Below, piece after piece: positions 22,161 through 33,414 of a stretch of DNA of 64,000 bases. Location: positions 69,063,445-69,127,444 of the forward strand of contig NC_037668.1 of assembly GCF_003255815.1 (NCBI RefSeq), read 5' to 3'. The notes under the pieces are model-generated. The model saw only the letters and a list, made by a program, of their open reading frames with translations, ran no database searches and was not told the DNA's origin. The stretch comes from Theropithecus gelada. Taxonomy: Eukaryota > Chordata > Mammalia > Primates > Cercopithecidae. Position numbers and translations under genes: made by a program. How positions within the stretch are numbered: the stretch's first letter is position 1; the number at the start of each line of letters is the position of its first letter.

Positions 22161-23039
22161 TACTCTAAGTGGCAGAAAGGAAACTCTCCAGGGCTAACTC
22201 CGCCCTAGCCCAGGGCTCTGACCTTCCTCCCCTCTGCCCCTTCCCCTCCCAGTCATTGTCTCTCTGCTATCCCTTGGAGTTTAGCCCTCAGGCTTCTGGC
22301 CTGGGGAATAGCCCTGGGGTCCCTGGCTCCCATTCCCAGATTGAGAGCTCCCTGAGGGTGGGGGCAGACGAGCCTGATGTTCCCCTCGTCTGCAGACCCC
22401 AGGGCTGAGGCAACTCCCTCCATTCCCTGTGATCCAGGGCTACATCCACTAGGTACCTATTATGCAGGGCTGCTGGGTGGGGACTGGACTGGCTCCTTGA
22501 CCTTGAGATCCCAGCCTGCAGGGGTCAAGCTAGGGAGATAAAACGAGGACACTGACTCTGATGCAGGGTAAAATCTGCTCAGGGTCATGATGGAAGGCCA
22601 GATAATGAGCTGAGTGTTTGGAGGTAGAATAGAGGAAGGGAGACAAAGCAGACAAAGAAGGTCAAGACCTCAGGACTGTGTGGGGAGCCCCTGAGGGTCT
22701 GGCTGTGCTTATGTGGGGCCCAGCAGGCGTTGAAGCTGGGAAAGCAAGTGAGTGGCCTTGAAGAGCATCCCAGGCTCTGGGCTTCTCAATGTGAATTCTC
22801 CATGGGAATGACATGGGCAGAGGTCACTCAAGGGTGCTGTGGGGAGTGGACAGGAGAGAGAGGCTGGCCCAGGCACCCAGTGTGAGCCTGCTACTGGGGT
22901 CCTGGGGAGAAAGTGAGCCTGAGATAGGGCAGAGGCCCAAAGAGTCCCAGATGCCAGGCCTAGCATAGGCAGCACCCCTTGGTGCCTTGAGAATCCCTTA
23001 GGTGAGGCCAAGCCATGTGGTTAGGAGTCTTGGAGGCAA

Positions 23040-23145
23040 ACAGGCAGGCAGAGCCTAGCTCTGCTTACCCTCTGCGTAGCCTTGGGCAACTGAGCTTCAG
23101 TTTCTTCCTCTACAAAATAGGATAATAATAGGGTCCTTCCTCTAA
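23040..23145 (+). mobile_element. MIR SINE fragment
   Basis: GCCTTGGGCAACTGAGCTTC and TCTACAAAATAGGATAATAA follow the forward MIR. Confidence 0.6.
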
Positions 23146-23287
23146 TGCCTCCCTTTCCTGTCCCTGAGACCGAGGTGTCAGATATTCAGATGTCCAAGCT
23201 CCCTCCTGCCCTTAGTTGGACCTGTTGCTTTCTAGCCTCCAGAGCCTTCCCCATAGCCTTGGATGACAAGCAGGGCAGGTTTTAGGT

Positions 23288-23614
23288 ACCCCATTTTCTT
23301 TCTTTTTTTTTTTTTGAGACGGAGTCTCACACTCTGTCCTCCAGGTTGGAGTGCAGTAGCACCCGATCTCGGCTCACTGCAACCTCCACCTCCCGGGTTC
23401 ACACCATTCTCCTGCCTCAGTCTCCAGAGTAGCTGGGACTATAGGCGTGCGCCACCACGCTCGGCTAATGTTTTGTATTTTTAGTAGAGACGGGGTTTCA
23501 CCCTGTTAGCCAGGAGAGTCTCGATCTCCCGACCTCGTAATCTGCCTGCCTCAGCCTCCCAAAGTGCTGGGATTACAGGCATGAGCCACCGTGCCCGGCC
23601 AGCACCCCATTTTC
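23288..23614 (-). mobile_element. Alu SINE (S/Y-like) in intron 1
   Basis: Reverse-orientation Alu from the poly-T near 23,300 to CCGTGCCCGGCC at 23,600. An 11-bp duplication ACCCCATTTTC lies at 23,288-23,298 and 23,604-23,614. Confidence 0.9.
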
Positions 23615-24160
23615 ACAGATGAAGGAAATGTATTGTTCAAAGTCACCCTTGAACCCAGGGCTGCCCGCCCCTGGACATTGGCTCCTCTTTGCCCCACTGG
23701 CAAGCTGTGTGACCTTGGGCATGGCCCTTCCCTCTTCAGCGCTGAGTTCCCCTCCCCCAACACTCTGGGAAGCTGTGAAGCTTCTTGCTTCTCTCTCCTG
23801 TCCCCTCCCTCTGTCCTCAGCTGGCCTCCTCCTCCTCCTCTTGTAACCTGAGCTGGGGCCCTGGGGGAAGGGGCTTGCCCTCTTCCTGAGGCACCTGCCA
23901 GCTGAACAGATGTGCAGAGATGGAGGGCCCCGGGAAGGGATTGAGGGCTCTTAGCCCGACAAGGCTGGGGCCGGGGCTGGGGGAGGCAGTGCTCAGCACA
24001 CCCTACCCTGGCCTCTGGCCTCTGCCCCTAGGGCTTACTCTGAGCACTTGTTCATTTTCCAGTGGACATTTAAGTGCTCCAACATGTCCTGCAAGGACCT
24101 CTCAGTTTCTAGGAGAAGACAAATGGCAGATGAGGGCTGGTGCCCCGGTCTGGGTGGACC

Positions 24161-24240
24161 ACCCTGGGCTCCTGGAGCCCCTTGGCATGGGGACAGAGGG
24201 CCAAGGGCGGCCCCTGGGGGCAAGGCCAGTGTCTGTGCGG
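24161..24240. repeat. Intronic hairpin element, copy 2
   Basis: This is about 90% identical over 79 bases to the element at 21.69 kb, in the same orientation and 2.47 kb downstream. Its own best stem is CCCTTGGC/GCCAAGGG. Substitutions weaken the long outer stem seen in copy 1. Confidence 0.65.
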
Positions 24241-24639
24241 GTGGCCGTGCCCCTGGGAGAGCAGATGGTTCTCTTGGCACCATGCCCACTCTTCCTTTTT
24301 CTCCCCCAGGAGCCAGCCTGCAGGGCTGGGGCACAGCTGCTGGGCCCTCCCCAGAGCTGGGCTCAGGGCAGGGCTGGGTGAGGTCACTGCAGCTGCTCCC
24401 AGGGCCTGGGGCAGGGGAGTGGGGAAGTGCTGCCTGCAGAGGGAGGGAGGGGCTAAGACTGAGAGGGGAGATGGAAAAGTCTGAATGCTTTGCATTTAGG
24501 AGTTCTTTTTAATCCTGAATGAAGGAGGGTCTGTGGAGGGGTTGCTGAACTAGTGTGGACAGTCCCCTTGCCCCTACCCCAGGCTCACCCTGGAGCTTCT
24601 GCTTGGCTTTGGCTCCTCTCTGGAGGTCTCTCAGGGCAG

Positions 24640-24855
24640 GAGAAAGAGCAAGCGCCCTGGGTGTAAATTCCTGCACCACCACTTACACTGTGCAACCCTG
24701 GACAAGTCAGTTTGTCTCTTGGAGCCTCAGTTTCTCATCTGTAAAATGGGGACAATAAACCAACTAGAGGGTTGTTACAAAAATTCAATGAGATAATTTT
24801 CGAGCGGCAGCACAGGGCATGGCATGTGGTCAATGTCTTGGAAGCAATAGTCCTT
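24640..24855 (+). mobile_element. MIR SINE in intron 1
   Basis: CCTCAGTTTCTCATCTGTAA and AATGGGGACAATAAACCAAC are forward MIR core sequence. Confidence 0.8.
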
Positions 24856-26464
24856 CCCCGCTCACTGCCTCACTTTCCCAAGGAGGCAGGAAGTACTGAG
24901 GACAAGTAGGGAGGTGGCAGAGGCAGCAGGAGCTGCAGGAGAAAGCAGCAGGGAGGAGGCTCAGACAGGACCCTGGTAGAGGGTGGGCAAGCCTTGGAGC
25001 TCTGGCCTGAGATTTTGCTGAACAGAAACTACAGAAAAGCCAGGCCTGAGCAGCTCGTGGCTACTGACTTCTCATGAGCCAAGGATTGCCCCACAAAGTT
25101 CGAGTAGGGAGGCTAGCTCAGACACCACTTTACTCTGGTTTGCTGTTAGATCTCTGCAGGAGCACTGAGGTGGGAGCATCTGTCTTTGGGGCTTGCATAG
25201 GGGATGAGGAAGGTGCCACAGAGCTGGCCTTGATGGAGGAACAGGAACTGGTAGAGCAGAGAGAGGGACAAGAGTAAAGGGAATAGTGTGCAAAGGCACA
25301 GGGATGGGGATATCCAAAGTGGCTGGAGGACATCAGAGGGCTCTTAATTATCAGCCTGGGATTGGACCCAAGCCCACAGGTGAAAGGAAGAGGGCATTGG
25401 AGTAGTGTGAGGTTGGACTTCTGTTGGTTTATTTGCTGCCCAGCCTGGGTGTGTGGGCTCTGCTTTCTCTGGGGAGTGCCAGAGCCTCATGCCTTGCTTT
25501 GGATATTGGTTCCTCCGGGCCCCAGGCTGCCCACTCTGGGATCCACTGCTGATCCTGAGCCCACTCACCTGGAGACATCTGTGCCCCCACGGCCCCCACC
25601 TGCCCTTCTATCCCTTCTCCACTGCAGACTCTAGTGCTGAGGATTTGCACATGGCCTCAGGTCCCTGCCATCGTCCAGGTCACCTCTTTTGCCAGGAAGA
25701 GGCCTGGACTGAGAACCTGAACTTCATCCCAGATGGCAGGGCAAGTGACTCTTAGGGAGTCTGTGGCTCTGTCTGACACAGGTGTGTGTTCCTAGGCCAG
25801 GCTGGGGCCCCAGAGTTGGGTGGGGGCAAAGGGTGGGATGGGGAGGCTCCTGGGGCTCCGAGACAGGGATGGGATGACATTCTTGACATGTGGGGTCTCA
25901 TCCAGGCCCCATGTGTCCCTGTGGATGGTGGGATTGTTATTCCCATTACAGTGGAGGCCACTATCACATGGATGAAGTTAGGATTCTGTCCCCTGTCTTT
26001 CACCTCTCCGTATGCAGGAAGGAAGGCCAGGAGGGAAGGAGGAAATGGGAATCATAGAGGGGATCAGAGCCCTCACCACAGCCCCACAGGTGATCACTGC
26101 AGTAACAGGTGCTGGGTCACTGTCCCCATCAGGTAGTCAGGATCAGTCTCCTGAGGGAGGGGCTGGGCTGAGCCTTAACTGTGATACAATCTGGACAGGC
26201 ATCCACACCTGACCTTGAGCTTGGGCTGCGAGGGTGGACACAAGACCCAGGGCCACACTTGGAGGATCCTGAAAGACCCCAGGTACCAGGGAGGCCAGGA
26301 GGTAGCACAGGGTCGGTGGTAGGTGGGGGCGCGGTCCTTGTCTCCTGTCTCTGATGAAAGCTAGGAGAGCCTGGGCTTGAGCGTCAAGGTGGAGGTGGCC
26401 ACTGGGGTTGACAGCAGAGCATAGTGTCCCCTGCTACGTTGGGGTAGGTGTGGGAAGCGCGCCC

Positions 26465-26660
26465 TGGCTTTGGAATCCAGCAGCCCTAAGACCCAAGCCT
26501 GGCTCCATCATTTCCCAGCTTTGTGGCCTCAGGAGTCATTTAACCCACCTGAGCTTCCGTTTACCCCCTTTGTAAAATCGAAGTACCTACTCACAGGATG
26601 GTTATCAGGATTAAAGGAGCCTAGCCTATGTTGGGCATGTAGTAGGTGGGTGCCCTTCTC
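26465..26660 (+). mobile_element. MIR SINE in intron 1
   Basis: TGGCTCCATCATTTCCCAGC and TACTCACAGGATGGTTATCA follow the forward MIR. Confidence 0.65.
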
Positions 26661-26761
26661 TGGCTTCAGCATTTGAAGCACATGCCAGTGGTGTGTGAGA
26701 GCTGGCTTGCACTGGTTCATGAGGGCCGATCATGCACACTTCTTCCCAATTCTGCACTCAG

Positions 26762-26769
26762 TGACGTCA
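26762..26769 (+). promoter_or_regulatory. Palindromic CRE (TGACGTCA) in intron 1
   Basis: A perfect full-length CREB/ATF site lies in intron 1 in the context CAGTGACGTCATGTGG. Its CpG is intact. Function depends on chromatin context, which cannot be seen here. Confidence 0.45.
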
Positions 26770-26847
26770 TGTGGCAGCTTAAAATTGGCCATGATGTGAG
26801 TATCCATACCACAGAAAGCAGCAAAAGCTACAGATCAAATCAGATGG

Positions 26848-26849
<2 letters not shown>

Positions 26850-26882
<33 letters not shown>
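26850..26882 (+). repeat. Orphan poly-T run (T33)
   Basis: Thirty-three consecutive T residues are followed by TTAAACTTCCAG rather than by an Alu or L1 end. The flank is unclassified. Confidence 0.9.
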
Positions 26883-26887
<5 letters not shown>

Positions 26888-26980
26888 TCCAGAAGAACTG
26901 GTGGTTAAACATTTGCCAGCACACCACTAAATGTCTCCCAGAAAAGGTAACTTTCCCCAGTCCCACTCCCCAGGATCAGA

Positions 26981-27386
26981 AGAAGATGGCACAGAGATGG
27001 CCAGGCGAGTTGGCTCACACCTATAATCCCAGCACTTTGGGAGGCCGAGGCGGGAAGATCACCTGAGGTCGGGAGTTCGAGACCAACGTGGGCAACATAA
27101 GAAAACCGCCTCTCTACAAAAAATATAAAAATTAGCCGAGTGTGGTGGCACACACCTGTGGTCCCAGCTAGTCGGGAGGGTAGGGTGGGAGGATCACTTG
27201 AGCCCAGGAGGTCAAGGGTACTGTAAGCTATAATTGTGCCACTGCACTCCAGCCTGGGTGACAGAGGGAGACCCTGGCTCTAAATACATAAATAAATAAA
27301 TACCCTGGCAGGAAAGAAAAAAAAGAAAAAAGAAAAAACCTGGCTCAAAATAAATAAATAAATAAGGAAGGAAGAAGATGGTACAG
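26981..27386 (+). mobile_element. Forward Alu with A-rich tail and target-site duplication
   Basis: Begins at GGCCAGGCGAGTTGG and ends in an A-rich AAATA/GAAAAAA tail. It is flanked by AGAAGATGGCACAG (26,981-26,994) and AGAAGATGGTACAG (27,373-27,386). Confidence 0.9.
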
Positions 27387-27654
27387 CAACCATGAGTCCA
27401 TGTCCCAGAATCCATCCTGTGGGCCCTCGGTAGCCATAGTGGGGACAGAACAGGAAGCAGGGCAATAGTGGAGCTCTGGCTTGGCCAAGCAGCCTAGAAC
27501 TCACAGTCCATGGCCCCTTCTGGGCCTCGAGAAATTGGATGGTTATAGCACCAGGCAGCCCTTGTAGGCGGAGGACAGCAAATGAGGGGACCTCTCTTTT
27601 CTCTACACTCTCCTTTGGCCCCCGGAGATTTGGCAGGCCCTGACTGGAGACATA

Positions 27655-28130
27655 AGATTAGATGAGGTTGAGCTGTTGGAGAATGAAGCTGTGTTGGGAG
27701 GAGAAATGAGGTTGTACCGGAAGATAAACGAGGCTGTACTGTCAGGGAATGAGGTGGTACTTGGAGGGAAGGTGAGGCTGCATTATTAGATAAATGAGGT
27801 TGTACTGTCAGGGGATGAAGTGTACTTGTAGTAGAGATGACGTCCTGCTGGATCAGTCGGCTTGCTCCGTCAGAGAACACAGCCACACCACAGGAGGAAG
27901 GAGAGTGTCCGACTCAGAGGATAAATGAGGGTGTCCTGCTGGATAAATGAGGGGGCCCGTCAGGTGAATGGAGTGCTGTTAGCAAATGAGGTTGTACTTG
28001 CTGGATAAATGGGACTGGTGTGCTGGATAAATGGGGTTGTACTGTCAGGTGAATGCATTACTGCTCGTGGGTGAAGGGTATCCTGGGAATAGATGAGGGT
28101 GTCCTGCTGGATAGATGAGCTGCCACCACC
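27655..28130 (+). repeat. Diverged minisatellite in intron 1
   Basis: About sixteen imperfect units of roughly 25-32 bases carry recurring cores GATAAATGAGG, TTGTACTG, TCAGGTGAATG and TCCTGCTGG. Units vary in length and order, indicating an old array with internal decay. Confidence 0.7.
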
Positions 28131-28529
28131 AAATGGATCAGACCCTGTCCATGAGGGAGGCACCGTCAGCAAGGACGAGGTTATTCTGTTCCCACTGGGG
28201 CTCCTGGAGTGTCTTCTGACCCAGGGGAGACCTTGGCGTGTGCCAGCCCTGGGTTATCCAAGTCTCTCTGGGGAGCAGGATGGGGGGCTGGGAAGGGCAG
28301 GCAGCTGCATTGTGCATCCTGGGACCTCTCCTTCACCCCCAACGGATGCCCTACCCCTCTCCCTGGCACCCCTCAGTGGGTCAGACTGCTGCGGACATTG
28401 TCACCCCACTGCCTGCTTCTCATCCTGCCTGTGTCTTCTTTCTGCCCAGTTTGGAAAAGCCCCTATTCTGTGCCAGTCACTCTGCCCAGTCTCATTTAAT
28501 CTCCCTACAACACAGTATTACTCCTCCTT

Positions 28530-29110
28530 GCACACACTTTCTCTTATTCATTCATCCATTCATTCATTTGGCAAACATTTAAGTGTCTAGTATGTACCAA
28601 ACACAGGAGGTACAGTTAAAAAAGGATAAAAATCACCGCCCTCATGAAGCTTATATTCTAATATAAAGACAGGATAAATAATGTATTTAGAATGTGAAAA
28701 TGCTTTAGAAAAACATACAGCAGGATCAGGGGGCCAAGAAATTCCAGGGAAGAGGAACAGTTTTTAAGAGAGGTGAGGATGGGCCCCGTTCCAAAAGGTG
28801 ACATCTGAACAAAGACTGGAAGGAGAGGAGAGATCTCTGTGGATATCTAGGGGCAGGCGGGACCATGCCTGGCAGGTTTGAGGATGGGAGGGAGGGATGG
28901 AGCGGGGCACCTGCATGGTCACTGTGGGTCTTATGGGCCATGGCAAGGCCTTTGTTCCTCACTCTGAGTGAGATGGAGGGTGTCGGAGGGATCTGGGCAG
29001 GAATGGACGTGATCTTGGTTATTTGAAGGGTCACCCTGGCTGCTGTGTGGCGTGCTATAAGGAGGTGAGAGAGGGAGCAGGGAGCCATTTGAGGAATGGA
29101 GCATGAAAGC
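28530..29110 (-). mobile_element. LINE L2 fragment, about 0.6 kb, in intron 1
   Basis: Reverse-orientation L2 beginning at the ATTCATTCATCCATTCATTC tail, then GCAAACATTTAAGTGTCTAG, CTCATGAAGCTTATATTCTA and later landmarks such as AGAGAGGGAGCAGGGAGCC. Confidence 0.7.
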
Positions 29111-30650
29111 ATCTTGCCCCAGGGTCATAGCACTCATGGGTGATGGGGCTGAAACTGGAATCCAGTTCCAATGCTACAGCTGATGTACTTTGCCCTACTC
29201 TAGCCTCCTCCCTGGTGGGAGAATCCCTGGGGTGCTGGGCTCCCTGGCCCAGGTTCTGAGGGAGAACGGGGTAGGCATGAGATATAACCCACTGTCCTTA
29301 CCCTCTTCCCCCAGATGGTCTCCCTTGGGCCCTGAATCAGGTAGGTCCTGACTCCCCTAGCAGCATGCTCCAGGTCTGGATGTAGATGTGGGAGGCATGA
29401 GGCCCCAGAAGCTGTGCCCAGCTCTGGGCACCAGGGGAGCCCGGGCATGCCAGGGCTGTGGCTATGGTGGTGGGTTGCTAGGTGACTCTAAGAGGGAGCC
29501 CTGGTTACTGCTGCCTGGCAGAGGCGTCTCCCTCCTCTGCCTCTTTCACCTCCTCCATGGCCTCTGGCCTCCCAGGAGGCCTTGTGGTGTGAGCCAGAGC
29601 TGTGATCAGTGCTTGCCACTGGATCTGGCAGGGAGCTCTGATTGGTACCAGGTGGCTGGGCCCTGAGGAGCCAGACTGGGCTGCAGGGCCTGAGCTTCTC
29701 TCATGGGGCACAGCCCTGGAGCACACCTGGCTCAGAGCCCAGCTCAGCAGTCAGAGGCCTCAGTCCTCACTCAGCTCTGAGCCACCTTGTCTGACCCTGA
29801 GCAAGGCATGGCATCCCTCTGTGCCTTGACGACCCCATCCATCTGGCCTGCAGAATCCTCCCCAGGAGCTTCGTTTTCTGTGAAGAAGGGTGCTGAGTGC
29901 GCGGGGATCCAGGTACTCCTGTCCCCACCCCCGATGGCTTGAGTGTGTAATGCTTAAGTTTTGCACTAAATCTCATTTACAGAAAGAGTTCCACTATTTA
30001 AGAAAAATGTTTGAAAACCTCTGGACTGAATGATTCTAAGGATTTTCAGTGCCAAACTGAAAAGGTCCCCAGAGTACAACTTGCCCATCTCCTTAGTTTA
30101 CAGTTCAGGACACTGAGGCCCCCAAAGAAGGAGAAACTTCGTCTAGGTCAGGTTTGGTAGTGGGAAGAACACTGGGTTGGGGGTCAGGAGGCCTGGGCTC
30201 ACATCCCTGCTCTGCCACCAGGTCTTGGACAGCCTTGGGCAAGTCCTTTCTTTCCCCTGGGTTGGGCCAGCCATGGTTTCAGGCTGAGGCCTGAGCTCCA
30301 GGGGTACCTGGCTGGATATGGGACAGAGCAGGGAAGGATGCAAACCTTCAGAGGCCTGGAGCTTGTCTTGGCGGTAATTCTAAAACATGTGAATAATGTG
30401 TATAAAGAAAATGTGAATGGATTATGAAGTATATGCAAAATTTCCTTGAATTCTAAAAAGGAAGCTTAGACTTGCAGGAAATTTTGGCCTGTGCAACATG
30501 CCCCCAGACTTCCCCTGCTGCCAGCTTCTAGGGATGGTTTACATGGAAAGTTTGAGGAGCACTGGAATACTGGCTTCCTAAGATTCTTTGGGATTCTCAG
30601 ACGTGTTTCTGTCTTCCATGGCAGAATGTGATGTCCTTTAGACTTAGAAT

Positions 30651-30951
30651 AAGACCAACCTGTAATTCCAGCACTTTGGGAGGCCGAGGCAGGGGGATCA
30701 TCTGAGGTCGGGAGTTCAAGACCAGTCTGGTCAACATGGCGAAACCACGCCTTTACTAAAAATACAAAAAGCAGCCGGGCAGCAGTGGCACGCACCTGTA
30801 CTTCCAGCTACTTGGGATGCTGAAGCTGGAGAATCACTTGAGCCTGGGAGGCGGAGGTTGCAGTGAGCTGAGATCACGCCACTGTACTCCAGTCTGGGCT
30901 ACAGAATGAAACCCTGTCTCAAACAACAAAACAAAACAAAAGACCAACCTG
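30651..30951 (+). mobile_element. 5'-truncated forward Alu
   Basis: Alu sequence starts at TGTAATTCCAGCACTTTGGG, lacking about the first 25 bases of the consensus. It is bounded by a perfect 12-bp duplication AAGACCAACCTG (30,651-30,662 and 30,940-30,951). Confidence 0.88.
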
Positions 30952-30954
30952 AAA

Positions 30955-31110
30955 TCAATACCTGGCACAGCACTTAAGCTGTGTGACCTTGGCAACTCAC
31001 TTAACATCTCTGAGCTTCATTCTCTGGTTATGAGATAGGGATCACAATCCCTGACTTGTATGGAGTTCAACTAATGATTACATTACATAAAGTACTTAGA
31101 GTACCCAGGG
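30955..31110 (+). mobile_element. MIR SINE in intron 1
   Basis: AGCTGTGTGACCTTGGCAAC and CATCTCTGAGCTTCATTCTC are forward MIR landmarks immediately after the truncated Alu. Confidence 0.7.
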
Positions 31111-31904
31111 CTGAATGGACAAGTGCTGGCTAGGTGCTGGTACCTGGTACTGTCCTTCCTCCAGGATATAATGACATTGATAAAGAGGTGTTGCCTGAGT
31201 GACCTCCAGACAGAGAAATGGGGAGGTGGGAGATGGAGCCTCTTGTAAGCCAGACAGTCCTATGGGGGAGGAGAACTGAGGCCTCCTAGGAGCCTGAACA
31301 CAGGTGTGGTGGAGGGGCTCCGGAGCCAGGTGCAGGAGTGGGAACAGGAAGCAGGTATCTACTTGAGGGAGCACTGCTCCCTAGGGGCCCAGCTCCCCTC
31401 CCCTCAGGGTCTCAGGAGAACCAGGCAGGGCAAGGCTGGCAAGTCCCAGCTGTTGCCTTCAAAGGCCAGAAAGTGCCAGAGACAGGGAGCCTGGGGCCCT
31501 GAGGAGTCAGGTCAGTGCCTGGAGCTGGGGGTGAGGGGTTGGAGGGTACCCTGGGCAGCAGGAAGGACCCCTCCTCCCGGAGACTGGTGGGAAGGAGGCA
31601 GGGGGGAGAGCCTCAGAGAGCAGTAGCTGGAGCTGTGAGTGTGGCTGGGTGGATTCACAGGTTAAGAGCAGGTCCATGAGCTGGGCAGAGCTGGAGTGGT
31701 ACCTGGCATCGTTGCCTAGCTGTGGGGCCATGGGAAGTTACATCATGCCTCTGGGCCTCCTGTCCCCAGTGTATGAAATTGGAGAATGCCATCTTCCCAG
31801 AGTTGGTGCCCAGCACAGTTACATACAAGGCATGATGTTAAAGAGATGGAAACAGCAGGTCTGTTGGGGGAACTAAGGAGTCAGATCTTCCGGCCAGAGT
31901 GAGG

Positions 31905-32095
31905 ATATAACCTACGTTTATCAGCACCTGGTGTGCAAACATTTATTCATGCACATGTGATGATCTTACAGCCTTACGAGGTAGTTACTGAATGTAGCTC
32001 ACTTTTTCAGAGTAGTTCACTGAGGCTCACAGAAACTGAGTAAACATCCCATGGTCACATAGCTAGGCAGCCAAAGAGCCAGGCATCCTGTCCTG
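31905..32095 (-). mobile_element. MIR SINE in intron 1
   Basis: CAGAGTAGTTCACTGAGGCT and CATGGTCACATAGCTAGGCA match the reverse MIR. Confidence 0.65.
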
Positions 32096-32764
32096 CCCTC
32101 TGATACCCAGGCCCCTGCTGTTTCCATAGCAGTACCTGGACCAGGCGGTTGAGGCCACCAGGTGGGAGGCCCCAGAGGTGGGGTGCGGCAGGCCCAGCAG
32201 AAGTTCTACTCCAGATTCCAGTGGGGCCAGTGGACTCCCTGCCTTCCTCTGTCCTCAGAACAGGCCTGGCAAAAGCAGGCAGTGACATGGGAAGCACTGG
32301 AGACTGGCACAGCAGAATTAAAAAGAGGATGTATGCAGAGATGGCAGAGGTGAAGCCCACGGAGGAACTGAGGGACAGCAGAAAAGGCCAACTTGGGCAA
32401 GCCACTTCCTCTCTCTGAGCCTAGGTCTTCTGGTGTGTGAACGGGGACTTTGCCACACACTTTGTGGGGATTTTTTGAAGGCTCCACCAGGAAGGGGCTT
32501 GGAGGGCAGGCAGGTGGGTCAGGAGAAGAGGGCAGGATGCAGCCCAAAGGGCAGGCAGGATAGCTGGGCTGGCCTGAAGGTGGGCACTGAAGAGGCTGAG
32601 GTCTCTGTGGCAAAAGGATGTCTTTTGAGGGACCTGCTGGAATCCAAGCCCTCTGGAGTTCACAGCAGCTCAGAGGAGTTGGGGTGATACCTCTGAAAAG
32701 TCTCAGGCCTGGACCCACCTTGGGGACCCCCAGCCTACTCTGTTTCCCCTGGCCAGGCCCTCCC

Positions 32765-33010
32765 AGCAAAGGGTTAACAGTCTTCTCTACCTGCAGTTGC
32801 ATTTTAAAGACACGAAATTAAAGCAGGTAATTTATTCTCCCCACACACGAAAGAGCAATTAGTTCTAAACAGGGCTTAATCAGTCACCGCGAGATTGATT
32901 TCTGGAGCCCTGGGTTTTCGGGCTCCTGGCGCCATGCCAGGCTGGGGAGGGAGGGGGGCGGACAAATGAGCCGCAGCGGCATAAGCCCTTACGTAATCTG
33001 CTGGGGGCCC
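32765..33010. promoter_or_regulatory. TAAT-rich candidate regulatory block before exon 2
   Basis: Non-repeat sequence with AGCAAAGGGTTAACAG, GAAATTAAAG, GGTAATTTATT, GCAATTAG, GGCTTAATCAG, GATTGATTT and a palindromic TTACGTAA (32,989-32,996, PAR-bZIP/CEBP type). It sits about 400 bases upstream of exon 2. It is a candidate enhancer by motif clustering only. Confidence 0.4.
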
Positions 33011-33244
33011 TGGCAGCCTGGTTAGCCCCGCGTGGGGCTTGGCTGAGCTGGTGAGAGGGGGTCCTGCTCCCTGCTGCAGGCCCCTCGCAGGCTCAGAGTA
33101 GCCCACAGGGTTGGTCATGCCCCCAGGGAAAGGCTAAGACCAAAGCTCTGGCCCCACCTTCTGGGCAGTCTCTGTGTGGGAGTGGGGAGGGATGGCGGTG
33201 CGGTTCTGGGGCAGAGGGTGGGTACTCTGGGTTTGTCCAACCCG

Positions 33245-33414
33245 GTACTTACACCTGTCCCCTCCCTCTCCCAACCCCCTTACCTCATCTTCATCCCTGT
33301 CTCCCCCCTCCTTTTACACTCTCTTATCTTCCCCCTCTTCTTCCCATCACGTCCTCTCTTCCCCATGGCCTCCTCACCCCCGACTCCCACCCGCGTCCTT
33401 GTCTCTGGCCACAG
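33245..33414 (+). promoter_or_regulatory. Extended polypyrimidine tract at FOXO6 intron 1 acceptor
   Basis: About 150 bases before the acceptor are overwhelmingly C and T, interrupted by few purines, ending in CCACAG. Typical human tracts are 10-30 bases. This is an expected target for U2AF and PTB-type factors. Confidence 0.7.

Larger units (their letters stand above)
14187..33414 (+). other. FOXO6: FOXO6 intron 1, 19.2 kb, phase 0
   Basis: The intron runs from the donor GTGGGG at 14,187 to the acceptor CAG ending at 33,414 and splits the forkhead domain between residues 138 and 139. It contains four Alu elements (19.5, 23.3, 27.0 and 30.7 kb), several MIR and L2 remnants, and non-repeat blocks with regulatory character (18.5, 26.76 and 32.8 kb). 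I see no additional exon that keeps the FOXO6 frame. Confidence 0.9.

Noticed and set aside
32206..32802. 198-codon minus-strand frame in intron 1
   Set aside because: No similarity I recognise, and it overlaps unique intronic sequence that includes part of a motif-rich block.
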